Shown: positions 30,507 through 41,874 of the stretch, piece by piece
Layout: every line of letters begins with the position of its first letter
How positions within the stretch are numbered: the stretch's first letter is position 1
Origin: Amoebophrya sp. A120
Taxonomy: Eukaryota > Sar > Dinophyceae > Syndiniales > Amoebophryaceae
Assembly (NCBI GenBank): GCA_905178155.1
Contig: CAJINV010000003.1
Location: 3,715,600-3,779,599 of the forward strand
DNA length: 64,000 bases
Direction of reading: 5' to 3'
The notes under the pieces: generated by a model
The model's input: the letters and a program-made list of their open reading frames with translations, nothing else
Told to the model about the DNA's origin: nothing
The model's database searches: none
Position numbers and translations under genes: made by a program

Positions 30507-33500
30507 TTACACCGCCCGATCAAGCATCGGAATGCCTAAGACCTTTTCACGCACCCGCGCAAAGGCGTCTCCGTGTCCCCCGTCGTGAAAGCGCTTGTCC
30601 CCGAGCGAAAAGTCGTCGAAGTACAGCGGGCTTTCGTACACGATCTTAGGTGCTTCAAACAGCTTGGGCTGAGGATTGAAGTGCATTTTGGGCATGATCA
30701 AGAAGGGCTTGGTCCCAGACAGTTGAGAGGAGCGTCGCGCGGCCCCATTGCTGCTCATGCTCATCCCGCCGAACCCGGTCGAGTTCCTCGTGCTGCTGGT
30801 CGGCAGGTTTGGATTGCCCAGTACCAGCTTCTGCGCGGCGCTGCTTCTTCGCGCGGACAGCTTTGGTTTGTTGTTCCCCTCCTTGTTCTCACCATTCGCG
30901 TTCCCCGAGACGCGGTTCATCTGCACATTCATATCGCTGTTCCGGTTGTGCAGGTTTGTCTCGCTGTTTCGCACGTAACGGGACAGCGCGTCGTCCTCTT
31001 GATACGCCAGCATGGATGGGCTGCTCGGCGTTACCGATGCGAATTCCTCGTTTTCCGGAAGCTGTTGTACTAGCAACCCAGTGGGGGACGAGGGCGCGCC
31101 GGAATGGTTGCTTCCCGTGGAATTCCGCCGTCTGGGCGGTTGCTGCGGCCCGGCATTGGACGGCGCGGAGGGGGTGTTACTGTTGCTATTACTACCGCCC
31201 CGGGAGAAGTAGCTGGATATTCGCTCGAAAATCCCGGCGGGCGGCGCCGCGGGCTCCTCCTCGTCTTCCTCGGGAATGCTTTTATGATTATAAAACTGCT
31301 CGCCGGGCATCGCCGGAATGTTGTCCGGTGCGGATATCCGGGCCAGCGCTTCCAGCCCGAAGTCCGGCTCGTCCTCCTCTTCGTAGATGGTTTGCTCCTG
31401 CAAGGACCCCCGCCCGAAGCACGGGTTGTTGCTTTGCTGCTCCGTCGGGCTGCTGTGCTCGATCCGGAGCAGGTCGTGCTGAAATTGCTGTCGCAGGATA
31501 TTCTTGTCCTGCTCCGACATGCGCGCGACCACGTGCTCAAACGTCGACTGGGTGTCGCCTCCGCCCGCGTCGTCAGCTGATAGATGATATGGTTTATTGC
31601 ACAGTATCAAATATGAAAGAACTTCGCAACAAATGAATCGCAATGGCAAGAACCGCGGTACAACCTTACTTCCTCAAGAATGCCTGCAGTAGACACAAAT
31701 AGAACCAATACCTCCCTGCGTCGTCTCTCGTTGCGACGATGTTGCGGACGACCTACGGTTGTATTGGGAGCTGTTCTATCAAATGTAAAAATGTCTGGGT
31801 CTGGAAAAGTGCGCGATTTGTCATGCAGCTTTTCCATGACCCATGAGCCCAGGAATGCGGGACCTAGCATGACAGATTCTGTGCGATCTCTCTCATGCCT
31901 ATCCTGCATGACAAACTCGCTCCCGACTTGGTCAAAACTGGACGACTTTTGGTAATCATGCAACACAGATTTTTGCATGCTTCAGATTTAGCATGACAAG
32001 TTGCATTCTTCCAGACCCAGACACTTTTACATTTGATATGTTCCGCCCGAGGTACTGGGACTGGCCCAGACGGGACGCGCGGTCAGACGGTCTGGAGTAT
32101 CCTATGTAAAAACATCCCCACCCCAGAGTTGTCATGCAGATTTTATTTTTTTGATTGGGCCCCGCTCTGTTGACGCATATAAATTCATCACTAAAACTAG
32201 GAGGCCGGTGTGCGTTACTTAACATGTGAAGCAGCTCTACGAATTCACCTGCCTGCCGCAGCAGGTCAAACAGGGCCGACACCTTTCACACAGTTAAGCA
32301 GTGCGCGTGTATGCGTGCACTTTTCATCTTGTTTTGATATTCTTACTATCTGCTCTTGTCCTCTGCTCCAGCACATTGCACTGCGCGTCTTGTTCTCGCT
32401 TCGCTTGCGTTTTCCCCCTCCTCCCCCGCGTGCGTGTCGTATGTCCGCGCTAGCAGGCAGATCTTCGCTTTTCATAGTGTTTTCTTCTAAACTTAGTGTC
32501 TGTTAGTCTGTATCTAGTTGCTAGTCTGTGCTGAAAAACTGAAATAAAGCGAAGCGGAAATCTTAAAGAGCTTACGCTTGACTTCAAATCGTGCTAGCAT
32601 ATTGTTTCTATTTCTCATCCCCACAACCCACGACCAGCCTCTGCTGGAAAAAAAGTTCCCTGGTGTGTTTTTTAATAGTCACAGCGGGGGGGGGGAGACC
32701 ACATTGGTCTCCCCCCGCACGAAATTTGTGATGCGCATCCCTATGATGGGCATTTCCAGTCGTGCAGATTTGCGATGACAAGAACATTTGTGATGCGCAT
32801 CCCTATGATGGGCATTTCCAGTCGTGTTTTGGAGTTTGTAATGCTGTAAACAGGATACGCATCTCGATTTGTGATGCGGCTGTCCCTGCTAACCTGCACT
32901 ACACTACGGGCTGCAACTTGTCATGCGTGGCGTCCAAACCTCCAGGATCTGTGTTGCAGAGATCCCAACTTAACTATGGTGTGGGGACATTTTTACTCAG
33001 GATATGGAGGAGGAGGCATTCGAGACGGAGCTGCGATTCGTGAAGACCGCGTCCGACTTCGGCAGTTGGGAGACGCGCTTGTGCAGTAAATTCATGTCGA
33101 TATCGTAGTCTTTTGTGATAACGCGGTTCGTTTCCACGGCCGGTCCGCCAGCACTACTCCCGCCGCCGGCACCACCGCCTACACTGCTGGCCGTATCCGA
33201 GGCGGCTGCGGAACCGTAGGAATCCCGTTTGTGGCTCTCCGCGCTCTTCCGGGCTTGACCTGCAGGTTCAGGTCGGTAGGTAGAAAAGCGGGATTATATT
33301 AAAACTCTTGTGGATGAAATATCTGCGCGAATTGCCTGTAATATTCTCCGCGCGCGCACGACGCAGAACTCCTGCGTTCTTGGTCTTTCGATATCTTAAT
33401 ATCATCTTGGCAAAGATAAGATGGATCACTCTGCGGCAAGAAATGCCGAAGCTAGCAAACGCTTTGAACGTGCCAAAATGAAAAAGCGCAAGCAGTACTT

Positions 33501-35272
33501 TTGTCTGACGTGTTGCTGATGCGGTCCACATAGGGTTTCTCCGCCTCGACTTGAAGCGACTTTCGTCGCGTTTCGTGCTCGCCGGACTGGTTGTACCAGC
33601 GGTAGCCAACCTCTGGCCCCTTCCCAATTTTGTCCCGGTGGGCGTGGGAGCTCGCGATGCTCTCACCGACATCTTCCACCAGCTGCTGCCGCGTACCGTC
33701 GACGGAATTCATCGACCTTCGGGCAACCCGCGTTTTGCAACGGATCATCAGCTCCGAGCCGTGCCCGATGCCTGGTTTGTGAACAAAAAAGTGTGCTGCG
33801 ATAATTAAAAAATGTCGCCTGCAAATAAAGATAAACCTTACCCTGGGTTCTTCGCAACGAAGTGTGGCAAGACAAAATTTCTTAAGTAGCAACATTCTTT
33901 TGTTGGAGTGAAAGTGAAACCACTCCTATGAGTATACCAGCCCTCCGCAGCGACGCGATGGGATTTGTGATCGGAATTTTGTTGTACCACAACTTCTGGT
34001 CTTTGACAGGTATTCCCGTCAGCTCTTGTATGCGCAGCTTTAAACTATCCTGCTGCATCAGCTGCATCAGATAGTCTTGTTCGGCGGCCGTGTCTGTTTG
34101 GAAATAAATGGTTTTTCTTTCTGGCTGATTTGCTCACACAACTTTGTGTCGTCGTGATCAAGAAAAAATTGTCAACAAGCAGAGGTGATTTATTCGACAT
34201 TCATTCTACTAGCCTACCTGTTTTGTTCTCCGCATTCTCTTCTTCCCGCTCTCCAAAAATCTCAGTGAACCGGTTGCGCTGGGCATTGGCGGGAAGCGCA
34301 CCTCCAATCATGAGCTCGCGGTGGACCCAAAATGCCAGACCTGTTGTGGCGTTTTATGTCCGACAATTCATTGGAGGCGACGCAATTTCAACCGAATAAA
34401 GAACGGTTGCGAAAGAAATCTCAACTATACGCAAACACCGCAAGAAACACAGGCAAAACGGTTGGGCAAAATGATGAAAATACGGTCCCCACTGAGCGGG
34501 AACTTGACGTAGATGCGAATGAGGTCGTCCGGCGCGCAGCAATTTCGCTTTCCCGTGGCGTGGCAGCTGATTGCATCGTGGCGCTCGACCTGGCTCAAGG
34601 GGAGTCCAAGGTGGGGACGCTTGCCGCTGGACAGGGTCGTCACTGTGCCGTTCCGCCCCGTCGAAGTGGCGCTCGTTCGCGTGCCGACACCGTACCTCGA
34701 CAGATAAACAAAAGCGAAGTAGATACCACTACCTATGCGGACGATTTAAGGCCGACGCGCTTGGACGTCGTCGTCGAAAAATAAAATTTTTCAGTACTAC
34801 TGTCGTGTAAAAAAATTTTCAAAAGAAAAATACGAGCCAGTCCATTCGGAATGTCTCGTGGTCTCCGTTTGCTTGGTGGCGTCGACCTCCGTATCAAAAG
34901 GAAAAATCCCCCCTCCCCATATCGAAACGAAGTCTCTGATGCTGGATTTCCGCACACAGGGCAGATTTGTCTTGCAGTGGAGGACTGTAGGCATACGCCA
35001 AGCCGCAGCCGAGAGGTTTTGACGTAGGCGCCTAGCATGGCGAACGTGTATGCTCTAAGCCCAACAGCATCACAAACCGCCTGCAAAATGTGGGGCGCTC
35101 CGTGGTCTTGCCTTCTTGCAAGCCAGACAGGATTTGAGGCCCCAAATGCGCATCACAAATTTTCAGACGGATACGTTTTCAAAATGGGGAGAGGGGATTT
35201 TTTCGTACGATACTCCGACTGCCGTGTCTGAATGTAGTCCAGCAGCTGGTCTTCCGATTTCAGTTTCTCCAT
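30507..35272 (-). CDS. Ubiquitin-like-fold protein with long Ser/Asn-rich tail, ten exons, 808 aa
   Basis: Exons: 35272-35213, 34886-34801, 34728-34439, 34340-34218, 34093-33938, 33771-33499, 33259-33005, 32092-32039, 31771-31712, 31576-30507. Six junctions are GT-AG with matching phases; three are introners (families 5, 4, 1). One donor (34439 or 34451) is ambiguous. Residues about 200-310 look like a ubiquitin fold: ..LIRIYVKFPLSGDR.., then ..DSLKLRIQELTGIPVKDQKLWYN.. and, only after splicing, ..SLRRAGIGHGSELMIR, the usual 'hydrophobic-G-x-x-pQ-hhh' and 'L..aGI..G..l' pattern. The remainder is Ser/Asn/Gly/Arg-rich, probably disordered, with a conserved-looking C-terminal block ..PKIVYESPLYFDDFSLGDK... 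No terminal Gly-Gly follows the fold, so it is not a conjugated modifier. A shuttle, adaptor or cytoskeletal role is possible but unproven. Confidence 0.8.
31777..32038. mobile_element. Family 1 introner, target duplication TGTTC
   Basis: TATCAAATGTAAAAATGTCT at the left and ACACTTTTACATTTGATA at the right. TGTTC at 31772-31776 and 32039-32043. Removal joins ..QYLGRN to SSQYNRR.. in frame in the ubiquitin-like gene. 262 bp. Confidence 0.93.
32098..33004. mobile_element. Family 4 introner, long form (907 bp), target duplication TGGAG
   Basis: The left end TATCCTATGTAAAAACATCC and the inverted right end GGACATTTTTACTCAGGATA match the 279-bp copy at 59342. TGGAG flanks it (32093-32097, 33005-33009). 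The body includes a perfect hairpin GGGGGGAGACCA-CAT-TGGTCTCCCCCC (about 32686-32712) and a direct duplication of a ~42-bp phrase containing TGATGCGCATCCCTATGATG. Removal keeps the ubiquitin-like gene in frame (..NASSSRPSD..). Confidence 0.85.
34892..35212. mobile_element. Family 5 introner, target duplication CTCCG
   Basis: The left end TATCAAAAGGAAAAATCCCC continues into CCTCCCCATATCG; the right end mirrors it (GGGGAGAGGGGATTTTTTCG ... GATA). CTCCG at 34887-34891 and 35213-35217. Removal joins exon 1 ..QTRQSE to VDATKQ.. in frame. At 321 bp it is almost the same length as the two copies in the 58-59 kb gene. Confidence 0.9.
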
Positions 35273-36196
35273 ACTTCGTTTTTTTGCAAATACGAAATAC
35301 TGGACGAATGCACCAAGCACGTGAAAAGTTTTACAACGTAGTGCGACGTTATTACTGCGCTGTATTCTCTAACAGGGCCGGCTACGAACGGCGCAAAACT
35401 CCCTGTCCGGTGGTGACTGGTTCCCGCTGATGAGGCGGGGAGTTGCTTTTTCGCATTGAATTGGTTTATTTCTTGACAATTCTATTGCTCCCAGCTTCGC
35501 AAAGTGGAAGTGCAGCTGCACGCAGAAGCTGAGGGTGCAATTATTTCCTTCGACTCTCAAACGAATCGTGATACGTACTTACTTACTCTCTGTTAATACA
35601 TCCCTCTCTGTAGTGCAACGATAACAACGATAAGTATCACAAACTACACGACAACGATCTGCGACTGAAATTTCCTGGCTCCAACACTGATGAAAATTCA
35701 ATAGATCAGAAACCGATTGCTCGGCTACTGATTGTTACAGTAATTTCTGGTTGCAACAAGCGTTGCAATTGCAATGCGTTGGTGGAGCGCGAATGCGAGA
35801 CAACAGCGTGACCGAATCGATTCTGATGTTCAGCGTGCAATCGTGCTTTCGAGAACTTCTGGCTGTTTTGCGAAATCATGTTGTTTGCAGCAGCGGGCCA
35901 TTGGTTCTCTCGACCGGGGTAGGGGGCTTTCGAATTTCCGGCCGTCTTTCCGACGTCTTGATCAGGGTTTTGCTCGGACTGTTGTTCACCGCAGACTGTC
36001 CCTTCGACGTGCTTCGGCTTTCCACCGTTATGTCCGAAGCCTGGGAAGCTGTTGTCGACGCGCCATCGTTCCTGCTGGTAGCCATAGCAGGTGGCAGCTT
36101 CCCCCGATCGCTTCCACCTCGATCCGGAGGCACAAAATTTCCGCTCCCCGCCGAACTGCGTGACGCTTTCGCCGCAGCTGGATTTTTGTGTAGTAT
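35273..36196. other. Spacer between the ubiquitin-like gene start and the golgin
   Basis: Contains opposing ORFs (35751-36389 plus, 35876-36133 minus) with no recognisable domain. The minus one is Ser/Thr-rich and could be a further 3' exon of the golgin, but a cleaner last exon was found at 36294-36197. Confidence 0.35.
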
Positions 36197-38679
36197 CTAT
36201 TTGCCATTGCTTATCCGCGGAGCCGCGCTTGTCCCTACTTTTTCCATCAAAAACATTTCGAACCCAGATCCCAATGATGTATCGTGTGTGAAGACTGGAG
36301 AAACAAGCTATTCTAGAAATCTATACCTTGCTTTCCCGCTGGCGTCGGCGGCTGGGACATGCGTTTCGGCCCCGCCGCGCGTTTCCTAGGCCCGGTGGAC
36401 GAGGAACTCGAGGCTGGCGCGCCTTCGTCACCCGTGCCCGCCGCGGCCCACGTACCAATGGCCTGGTTCAGCACGAGCCAGGGGGTGGGCAGGGCGGCCT
36501 TCATCAACGACTCCCGCTCCACGTTCGAGCACCCGATCACCGTGCACACGGCGGGAATCAGGGACTGCGCCTTCATGTCGCCCTTCTGCGCGTACTCGCA
36601 GTACTTGTACACCACCTCGCGCAGGTAGGCCTTGTCCACGTTCGCATCGGACATGATCTCCAGCTCCCGTATCCTCTTCTTCATGCCCACCTGCTCGTCG
36701 TTGTTCTTGCGCATCTTCTGCTCCATCTCCCGCACCTGGAACCGCAGCTTCCGCGTCTCTTCGCCCTGCTCCCGGAGAATCAGGTCGCGGTTGGCCTGTT
36801 GTTGACAAGTGGGTGGGTAGGGATAATTTTTGCTTGTTTTTATTTATGATTTGAACTCCACGACCGGTTGCTCTTTTGCTGTAAAAAGACAAGGATCCAC
36901 GCTCACTGTGTACTATAAAGAATTTCCACTTCTCACAAGATGAACCCGTGCCAATACACTAATTGCGACCACAAACCTGCAATTCTGCGGCCTTGGTGAT
37001 CATGCGGCTTGTGTCGAGCTCCTCTTCCATTTTCGCGATGTCATGCTCCATCTTTGACATTTGTTTCTCTTTTGTGCTCAGCTGCTCGGTATACTGGCGC
37101 TTTTCCTCGGCGTGCTGGCTTTTCACGGACTGTAGCATGCGCTGTCCGAGCTCTAGCTCCGCGCGGTACGATCCCTGTTTTTAAGGTATCCATCGCGAAA
37201 GGTTTAGAATTCATAGCATGCACAAAAAGCATCAATACTGGCAGTTTAAAAACATCTTCGTTCCCGGCACCAGCACATAAGAAGATATTACGCGTGAAAG
37301 TAGATTTTGGCCCCGTGGAAGGTGAGTAAACATACTATAAGTACGTCGATCTGGTCGCACTTCGACGTGAGCGCCAAGTTTTCCTGCTGCAGCTGTTGAA
37401 TCCTCTGCTCGAGGTCGCGCACGCGCCCCTGGTCGACTCCAGAAGCAACTACACCGGGCGCTGCTCCCTGATCCGTCGCACCACCACTGGAGGACGATCC
37501 CGCGCCGCCGGATTGCATTTTGCTCGTCAGCTGCTGCGCTCGGTTGTTGTTCTGCGCCCGAAGGTTTTGGATTTGCAACTGCAAATCCTTGTTTTCCGCC
37601 TTCAGGGACCGGTTCTGGCTCTCCATCGCTTTCACGTTTTGGTTCGTGTTCTGCATGTTCTGCTGTGCTACAATGTTGGCCTCCTGCAACGACCGGTTCT
37701 GGAGTTCCTCCAACATGATCCACTTCGCGCGGAGCTGCGCCTCCAGAGTGGCCGTCTGGTCCGAAAGCATCTGCTCGGCCTCATTGGGAAAGACCAATCG
37801 CACAAAGTCGCGTAACACGTTCAGCTCGCGGTCCTTCCCCTCCAAGGACTCAATCCCCGGCGTAAGCAGCTCGAAATTTATCTGGGATAGAACAACAATA
37901 GTTGTAGGGAACAAGCACAACTTCAAGAACAAAATGATCTTCGGACAGAAGCAGAACGAACACGAAATTTGTCCTGTGCACCAGTCGCAAAATAAAGCAT
38001 TTATGCAACGACCCAGAGAGCAAAACCACAGAGTAGATCCATGATGATCTTGGGCCTCTTAGTACCGGCGTCTCCTGCGCTGCCGCCTCTTCGAACGCAG
38101 TTTCGGGATCCGGCAGCAGCAGTTTGCAAAACCGCAAAAAGCTTGCGCGATCTTCATGCAATATCTTGTTGTATGGATGTGTCAGGATCGAAATCGACAA
38201 AGTCGGAAAATTTGTGACGCATAAAATGCAGGGCACTTGAGGCCTGTATTGGGGAGCAGGCAAATGAGACCGATTGTGAGCCTGTTTAGGGGTATGCAAT
38301 GTGCTGCAAGAGTAGCATGACAGGAGCAGTCTTCTTTGCCCAAACAGCATGACAGGCTGGATTTGGGTGCTGCCGAAATTTGTCATGCGCCACTAACAAA
38401 CTGAGGATCTAACTGGTATCGATTTTATGCATCACAAGTTTTTCGACTTTGTCAATTTCGATTCTGACACTTCCCTATGTTGAAGCGCAGTAGTTTTACG
38501 TACCGGTCCTCGATTTTGTCTAGCTTGGCCTCCACCGTCTTCAGTTCCTTGTCTTTTTTCTTGATCAGCGCAATCAGGGTCTCGCGTGGAACTTGGCTCG
38601 AGGAGCTACTCGACGCAGCACCATCTCCGCTGCCAGTCGTGGCGCTCGGCTGGCTGCTCGAGCCCGCAGCGTCCGACAT
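36197..38679 (-). CDS. Golgin-like coiled-coil protein with C-terminal GRIP-type domain, six exons, 534 aa
   Basis: Exons: 38679-38478, 38166-38066, 37881-37345, 37174-36977, 36795-36327, 36294-36197. The N-terminus is a disordered Ser/Gly tract, then ..ETLIALIKKKDKELKTVEAKLDKIEDRY.. begins a long coiled coil rich in Gln/Glu/Lys/Asn. Near residues 430-480 the sequence ..AYLREVVYKYCEY....SLIPAVCTVIGCS..ERESLM matches the GRIP pattern (aromatic-rich first helix, then 'LIPvlstll.ls..E...l'). GRIP golgins are recruited to trans-Golgi membranes by Arl1 and tether vesicles, so that role is inferred. Four junctions are GT-AG; the first is a family 6 introner. The last 32-codon exon (VFTHDTSLGSGF..) is phase-compatible but tentative; the alternative is termination just after 36327. 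Confidence 0.82.
38172..38477. mobile_element. Family 6 introner, target duplication TGTTG
   Basis: Long imperfect terminal inverted repeats (about 60 bp) share GTGTCAG, ATCGAAAT and GACAAAGTCG; outer ends are TATGGAT and TAGGGAA. TGTTG at 38167-38171 and 38478-38482. Removal joins ..LLRFN to KILHEDRA.. in frame in the golgin. The body carries two GCATGACAG motifs. 306 bp, single copy in this window. Confidence 0.9.
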
Positions 38680-39162
38680 TGCAGCCCCGGTAGGTAGTTG
38701 TGTTGGCGGTGCAGAAGGGCAGAGTCACTCGCGGCCTCTTTCGATTCTTGTCGCACGCCGCGTGACCAGCGCACCGAACAAACTTTCAGCAGCGCTTCTA
38801 ACGTGCAGCAACACGACCGCCCATTTTTTTCACAGTGTCGTTGCGTCGACCGAAAGAAATACCAGTAAATTGCTTTATATTAGGCGGACACATCACTTTT
38901 TAGAACAGTGGATCTTCGTTCGGCCTGCTGGAAGTTCGGAGAAAGCTGAACAACCATCGGGGCTCAGCGCTTACGTGCCAAGTGGCACTACCGCACCAAA
39001 CAGGTCGCAAGTCCGCCGGAGCATTCCAGCTCTGCGGCGACGTAGCTTATATCAGACAGGGTAAAACCAAGAAGATGCGCAAGAAAAGTCGATGAAGCCG
39101 CGATGAATGTCACTACGACTTCTTGTTTTTATGACTTGTTCGTACAGGAGCTTCGTGGCGAT
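38680..39162. other. Spacer between the golgin and the long coiled-coil gene
   Basis: About 480 bp with no supported gene. Presumably golgin promoter and coiled-coil gene 3' flank. Confidence 0.4.
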
Positions 39163-41246
39163 TCAACACGTTTTTGAGCCACTATCTGCGCTCCGCAGAA
39201 TGCGCTCTTCCTCCTTCTGTACATGCCGTCGCAGAAAGTCTATCGACGCCGCTGTCTTGGGGTTTTTGCTTCCTCCCTTGTTCCCTGACCCCGCAACCGG
39301 CGAGGGCCCCGTGGCTCCTCCAACAGCTCCTGCGGGCGTGAGCTGCTGCTGCTGCTCCAAAACTTTCTGAAAGTGGGAGGTATTCCGGTGCTCCGCGAGT
39401 GAGATTTTGTCGCTCAGATGCTCACACTTTCTGGACAATCCACGGGCCTTATCCACATTCAAAAGTGCCTCGCGTTGAAACTTTGCGCGCTGCTCGGATT
39501 CCTGTGCAGAAAGATCATTTTCGTGGTGGGCTACGCGGAGGTCGCAGAATAAACATGAAATGCAAGAAGTTGACCACGATCCAGCACACTGACATTAGGA
39601 GTGCTCCCATGCTGACCGTTTGACAACAACTTGTTTAGCACAAATAAGTAGAACTCAGAGATGAAATTGTAATTGAACTGTCTTCTTCAGTACGTGCAAC
39701 AGCTCTTGCTCGAGGTATTTTAGTTTTTCTTCCAGGCGAATGTTGTGTCGCGTGGTGTCCGCGAGTTCGGGTTCCAGAACCAAGCAGCGGTTGCGCCAGA
39801 GGTCCATTTTCTGTACGTTCTCCTGGTACTCCGCCTTCACCGCCTCCTTTTCCTGAAACGCCAGGCGCAACTCGCCTCGCAAATTGTCCGCCATCAACTG
39901 GGTAGTGGGAATCATGGTTCTTTGTGTGATGTGACGGGACGACAAGCATGCTTCTTTCGTGAAGTTCTGTAAGACCTGATGAAGTCGTACAAAAGCCGCG
40001 CAGGACATTGGTGGCGAACTGATTCTAAAAATACCTGCAGACTCTCGTTTTCCCGCCGAAGGGCGTCGATGGTTTCTAGGTACCCGGACTCCGCTTTTTC
40101 CAAGTCATCGTTCCGCGCCAGCAGTTCTTCGTTTTTTTCCGCGAGCTCGTCGGCGCGACGCGACAACCCCTCCAACTCCTCGCCGCTTGACTCGACCTCG
40201 TTTGCCTTTGCACCTGTCGGCAGACGGAGTTGTCTTTTGTAGTTGAAGGGCATGATACAACGCACCCACTGATGCACCGTCCTCTGGGTCGTTGAAGTAC
40301 TAGAACGCGAAAATCATTACTTAATGACATGACTGTGCTGAGATCTTCAACCTGATCGTGCTGCGGCGACGCAAAAACGCAACTTCTCGCACTCAAGAGA
40401 GTCAACCCTACGATAGATAGGTACTTACTCAGATCTTGCAGGAGTTTCACCCGACCGGCCTCGAGTTCTTTCTTCTCGGATGCAAGTACGTCGCACTTGC
40501 GTATCTCTTCCCGCAATTTTTCCTTTATTCTCCCTTCTTGCTCGCGCAACGCACTGATTGTCCCCTCCGCGTGCTTCGCGTCTGCCTCGATTTTTGTATT
40601 CCGCGCGCGCACCGCGTCCAGCCGCTCTTTGTACGCGAGCTGTTGCTGTTGCAACTCCTTCGTTTCCGCGAGCAGTGCGTTGACGCGCGAGTTCTTGGTA
40701 CTCAGCGCACGGCAAGTCTTCTGCAGTTCTTCCTTCTGCAGCTTAAAACACTGGAACTCCTCCCGCCACCGCTCGTCCTGCAGCTGGAGCTCCACGTCCT
40801 TGCGCTCCGATTGTTTTTTGTAGCTGGCGTTCTGCAGCCGCAACGTTTGCATTTCTTGGTACAACGTCTGCACCAGGTCGTCGTTGCGGTCCAGTTTTTG
40901 AAACAGCGCATCCACGGCGTTCTGCTCCTCGGATGGAGCTGCTGCTGCTGCACCACAACTTCCCTGCAGACCAGGGTCGACGGGTGGATGGAACACTGCC
41001 TCGCCCGGTGCGGCCTTCGGGAGGAGATGCAGTGCGGACGAAGCAGAGCCTGCTCCCTGGCTGCCTTGCACATGCTCCCGATCATTTTCTGCCACTTCTT
41101 CCGGGCAGGCATAGGCGCCGGCATGATCTTCTGGCCCTTCTAGTGCACGACCACCGCCCCTTGTGTCGGGCCTCCTCTCTTCGGTCCGCCGTTGCAATTC
41201 CTGTATTCGTTCCCGCGCAGCGCGAAGCTCCAATTCCAGTGTGCAC
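39163..41246 (-). CDS. Long coiled-coil protein, 5' end unresolved
   Basis: Resolved exons: 41246 (or 41227)-40429, 40213-40035, 39966-39694, 39501-39163, with GT-AG junctions and matching phases (..LLQDL/SAKANEVE.., ..ENESLQ/NFTKEAC.., ..LEQELLH/ESEQRAKF..). About 535 codons are covered, nearly all heptad-like Glu/Lys/Gln/Leu-rich coiled coil, broken by an Ala/Pro/Gly linker near the start and another near the C-terminus. No globular domain is seen, and the end is a plain stop after ..SGSKTC. A further upstream exon at 41565-41449 (..LLNQKSEEFGQKREG..) is coiled-coil-like and probably belongs here, but its splice phase fits only if the 41227 acceptor is used, and I could not place the ATG. 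Structural role likely, target unknown. Confidence 0.7.
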
Positions 41247-41874
41247 CTGAGCGAGTAGTGCAACAAACACGGATAAAAACAGTTTCATTCAACGTATTCA
41301 AATTTGATCTTGAGCAAGACGGGATTTTTCAATGCAGTGGACCACGAACGCGGACACGACAGGAGGAAGAAAAACGATAAAAATGCTTGAGGCATCACTT
41401 CAAACTTCAGCAGGCCACATCGGCCTAAGCCTGCTGGGCTCGCGTAACCAGGCAGAGTTCTATCATCTCCCTCTCCGACCAAATTGAAAATTCGGACACG
41501 CCCTCTCTCTTTTGCCCGAACTCCTCGCTCTTTTGATTAAGTAGTCTCTTTCGGTGCCACGAAAGCTGTAAGAAAAAAAAGAACAGTACAACTCTACTGG
41601 ACTCGGGCTCGAAAAAAAAAACTCCATGTAATCAGAGAGACCCCCTTTTGTTGTAAGGCAACGTGCTGGGTTGTGTCGTTTTAAAATCATCTTTTCTAGT
41701 CGTCTCAGGGAGGAAGGAGTCAATCTTTGACAGCGCTCCCGGGAAGATGAACAGCATCCGGTGATGGATCTCCCACCGAGAAGATGCCCACCACCACGCG
41801 TTGGATCAGTCATTGGGAACAAGTAGATTCTGTGTCGCTAATATAATCGGAGTTCTTTGATATTGGGTTCAACT

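Noticed and set aside
35751-36389. 212-aa plus-strand ORF
   Set aside because: It overlaps the golgin's terminal exons on the opposite strand, whose GRIP-type domain and splice phases are well supported.
37850-38386. Minus-strand ORF reading through the family 6 element
   Set aside because: The upstream half is element sequence. Only the part from 38166 downward is golgin exon 2, as shown by the TGTTG duplication and in-frame join.
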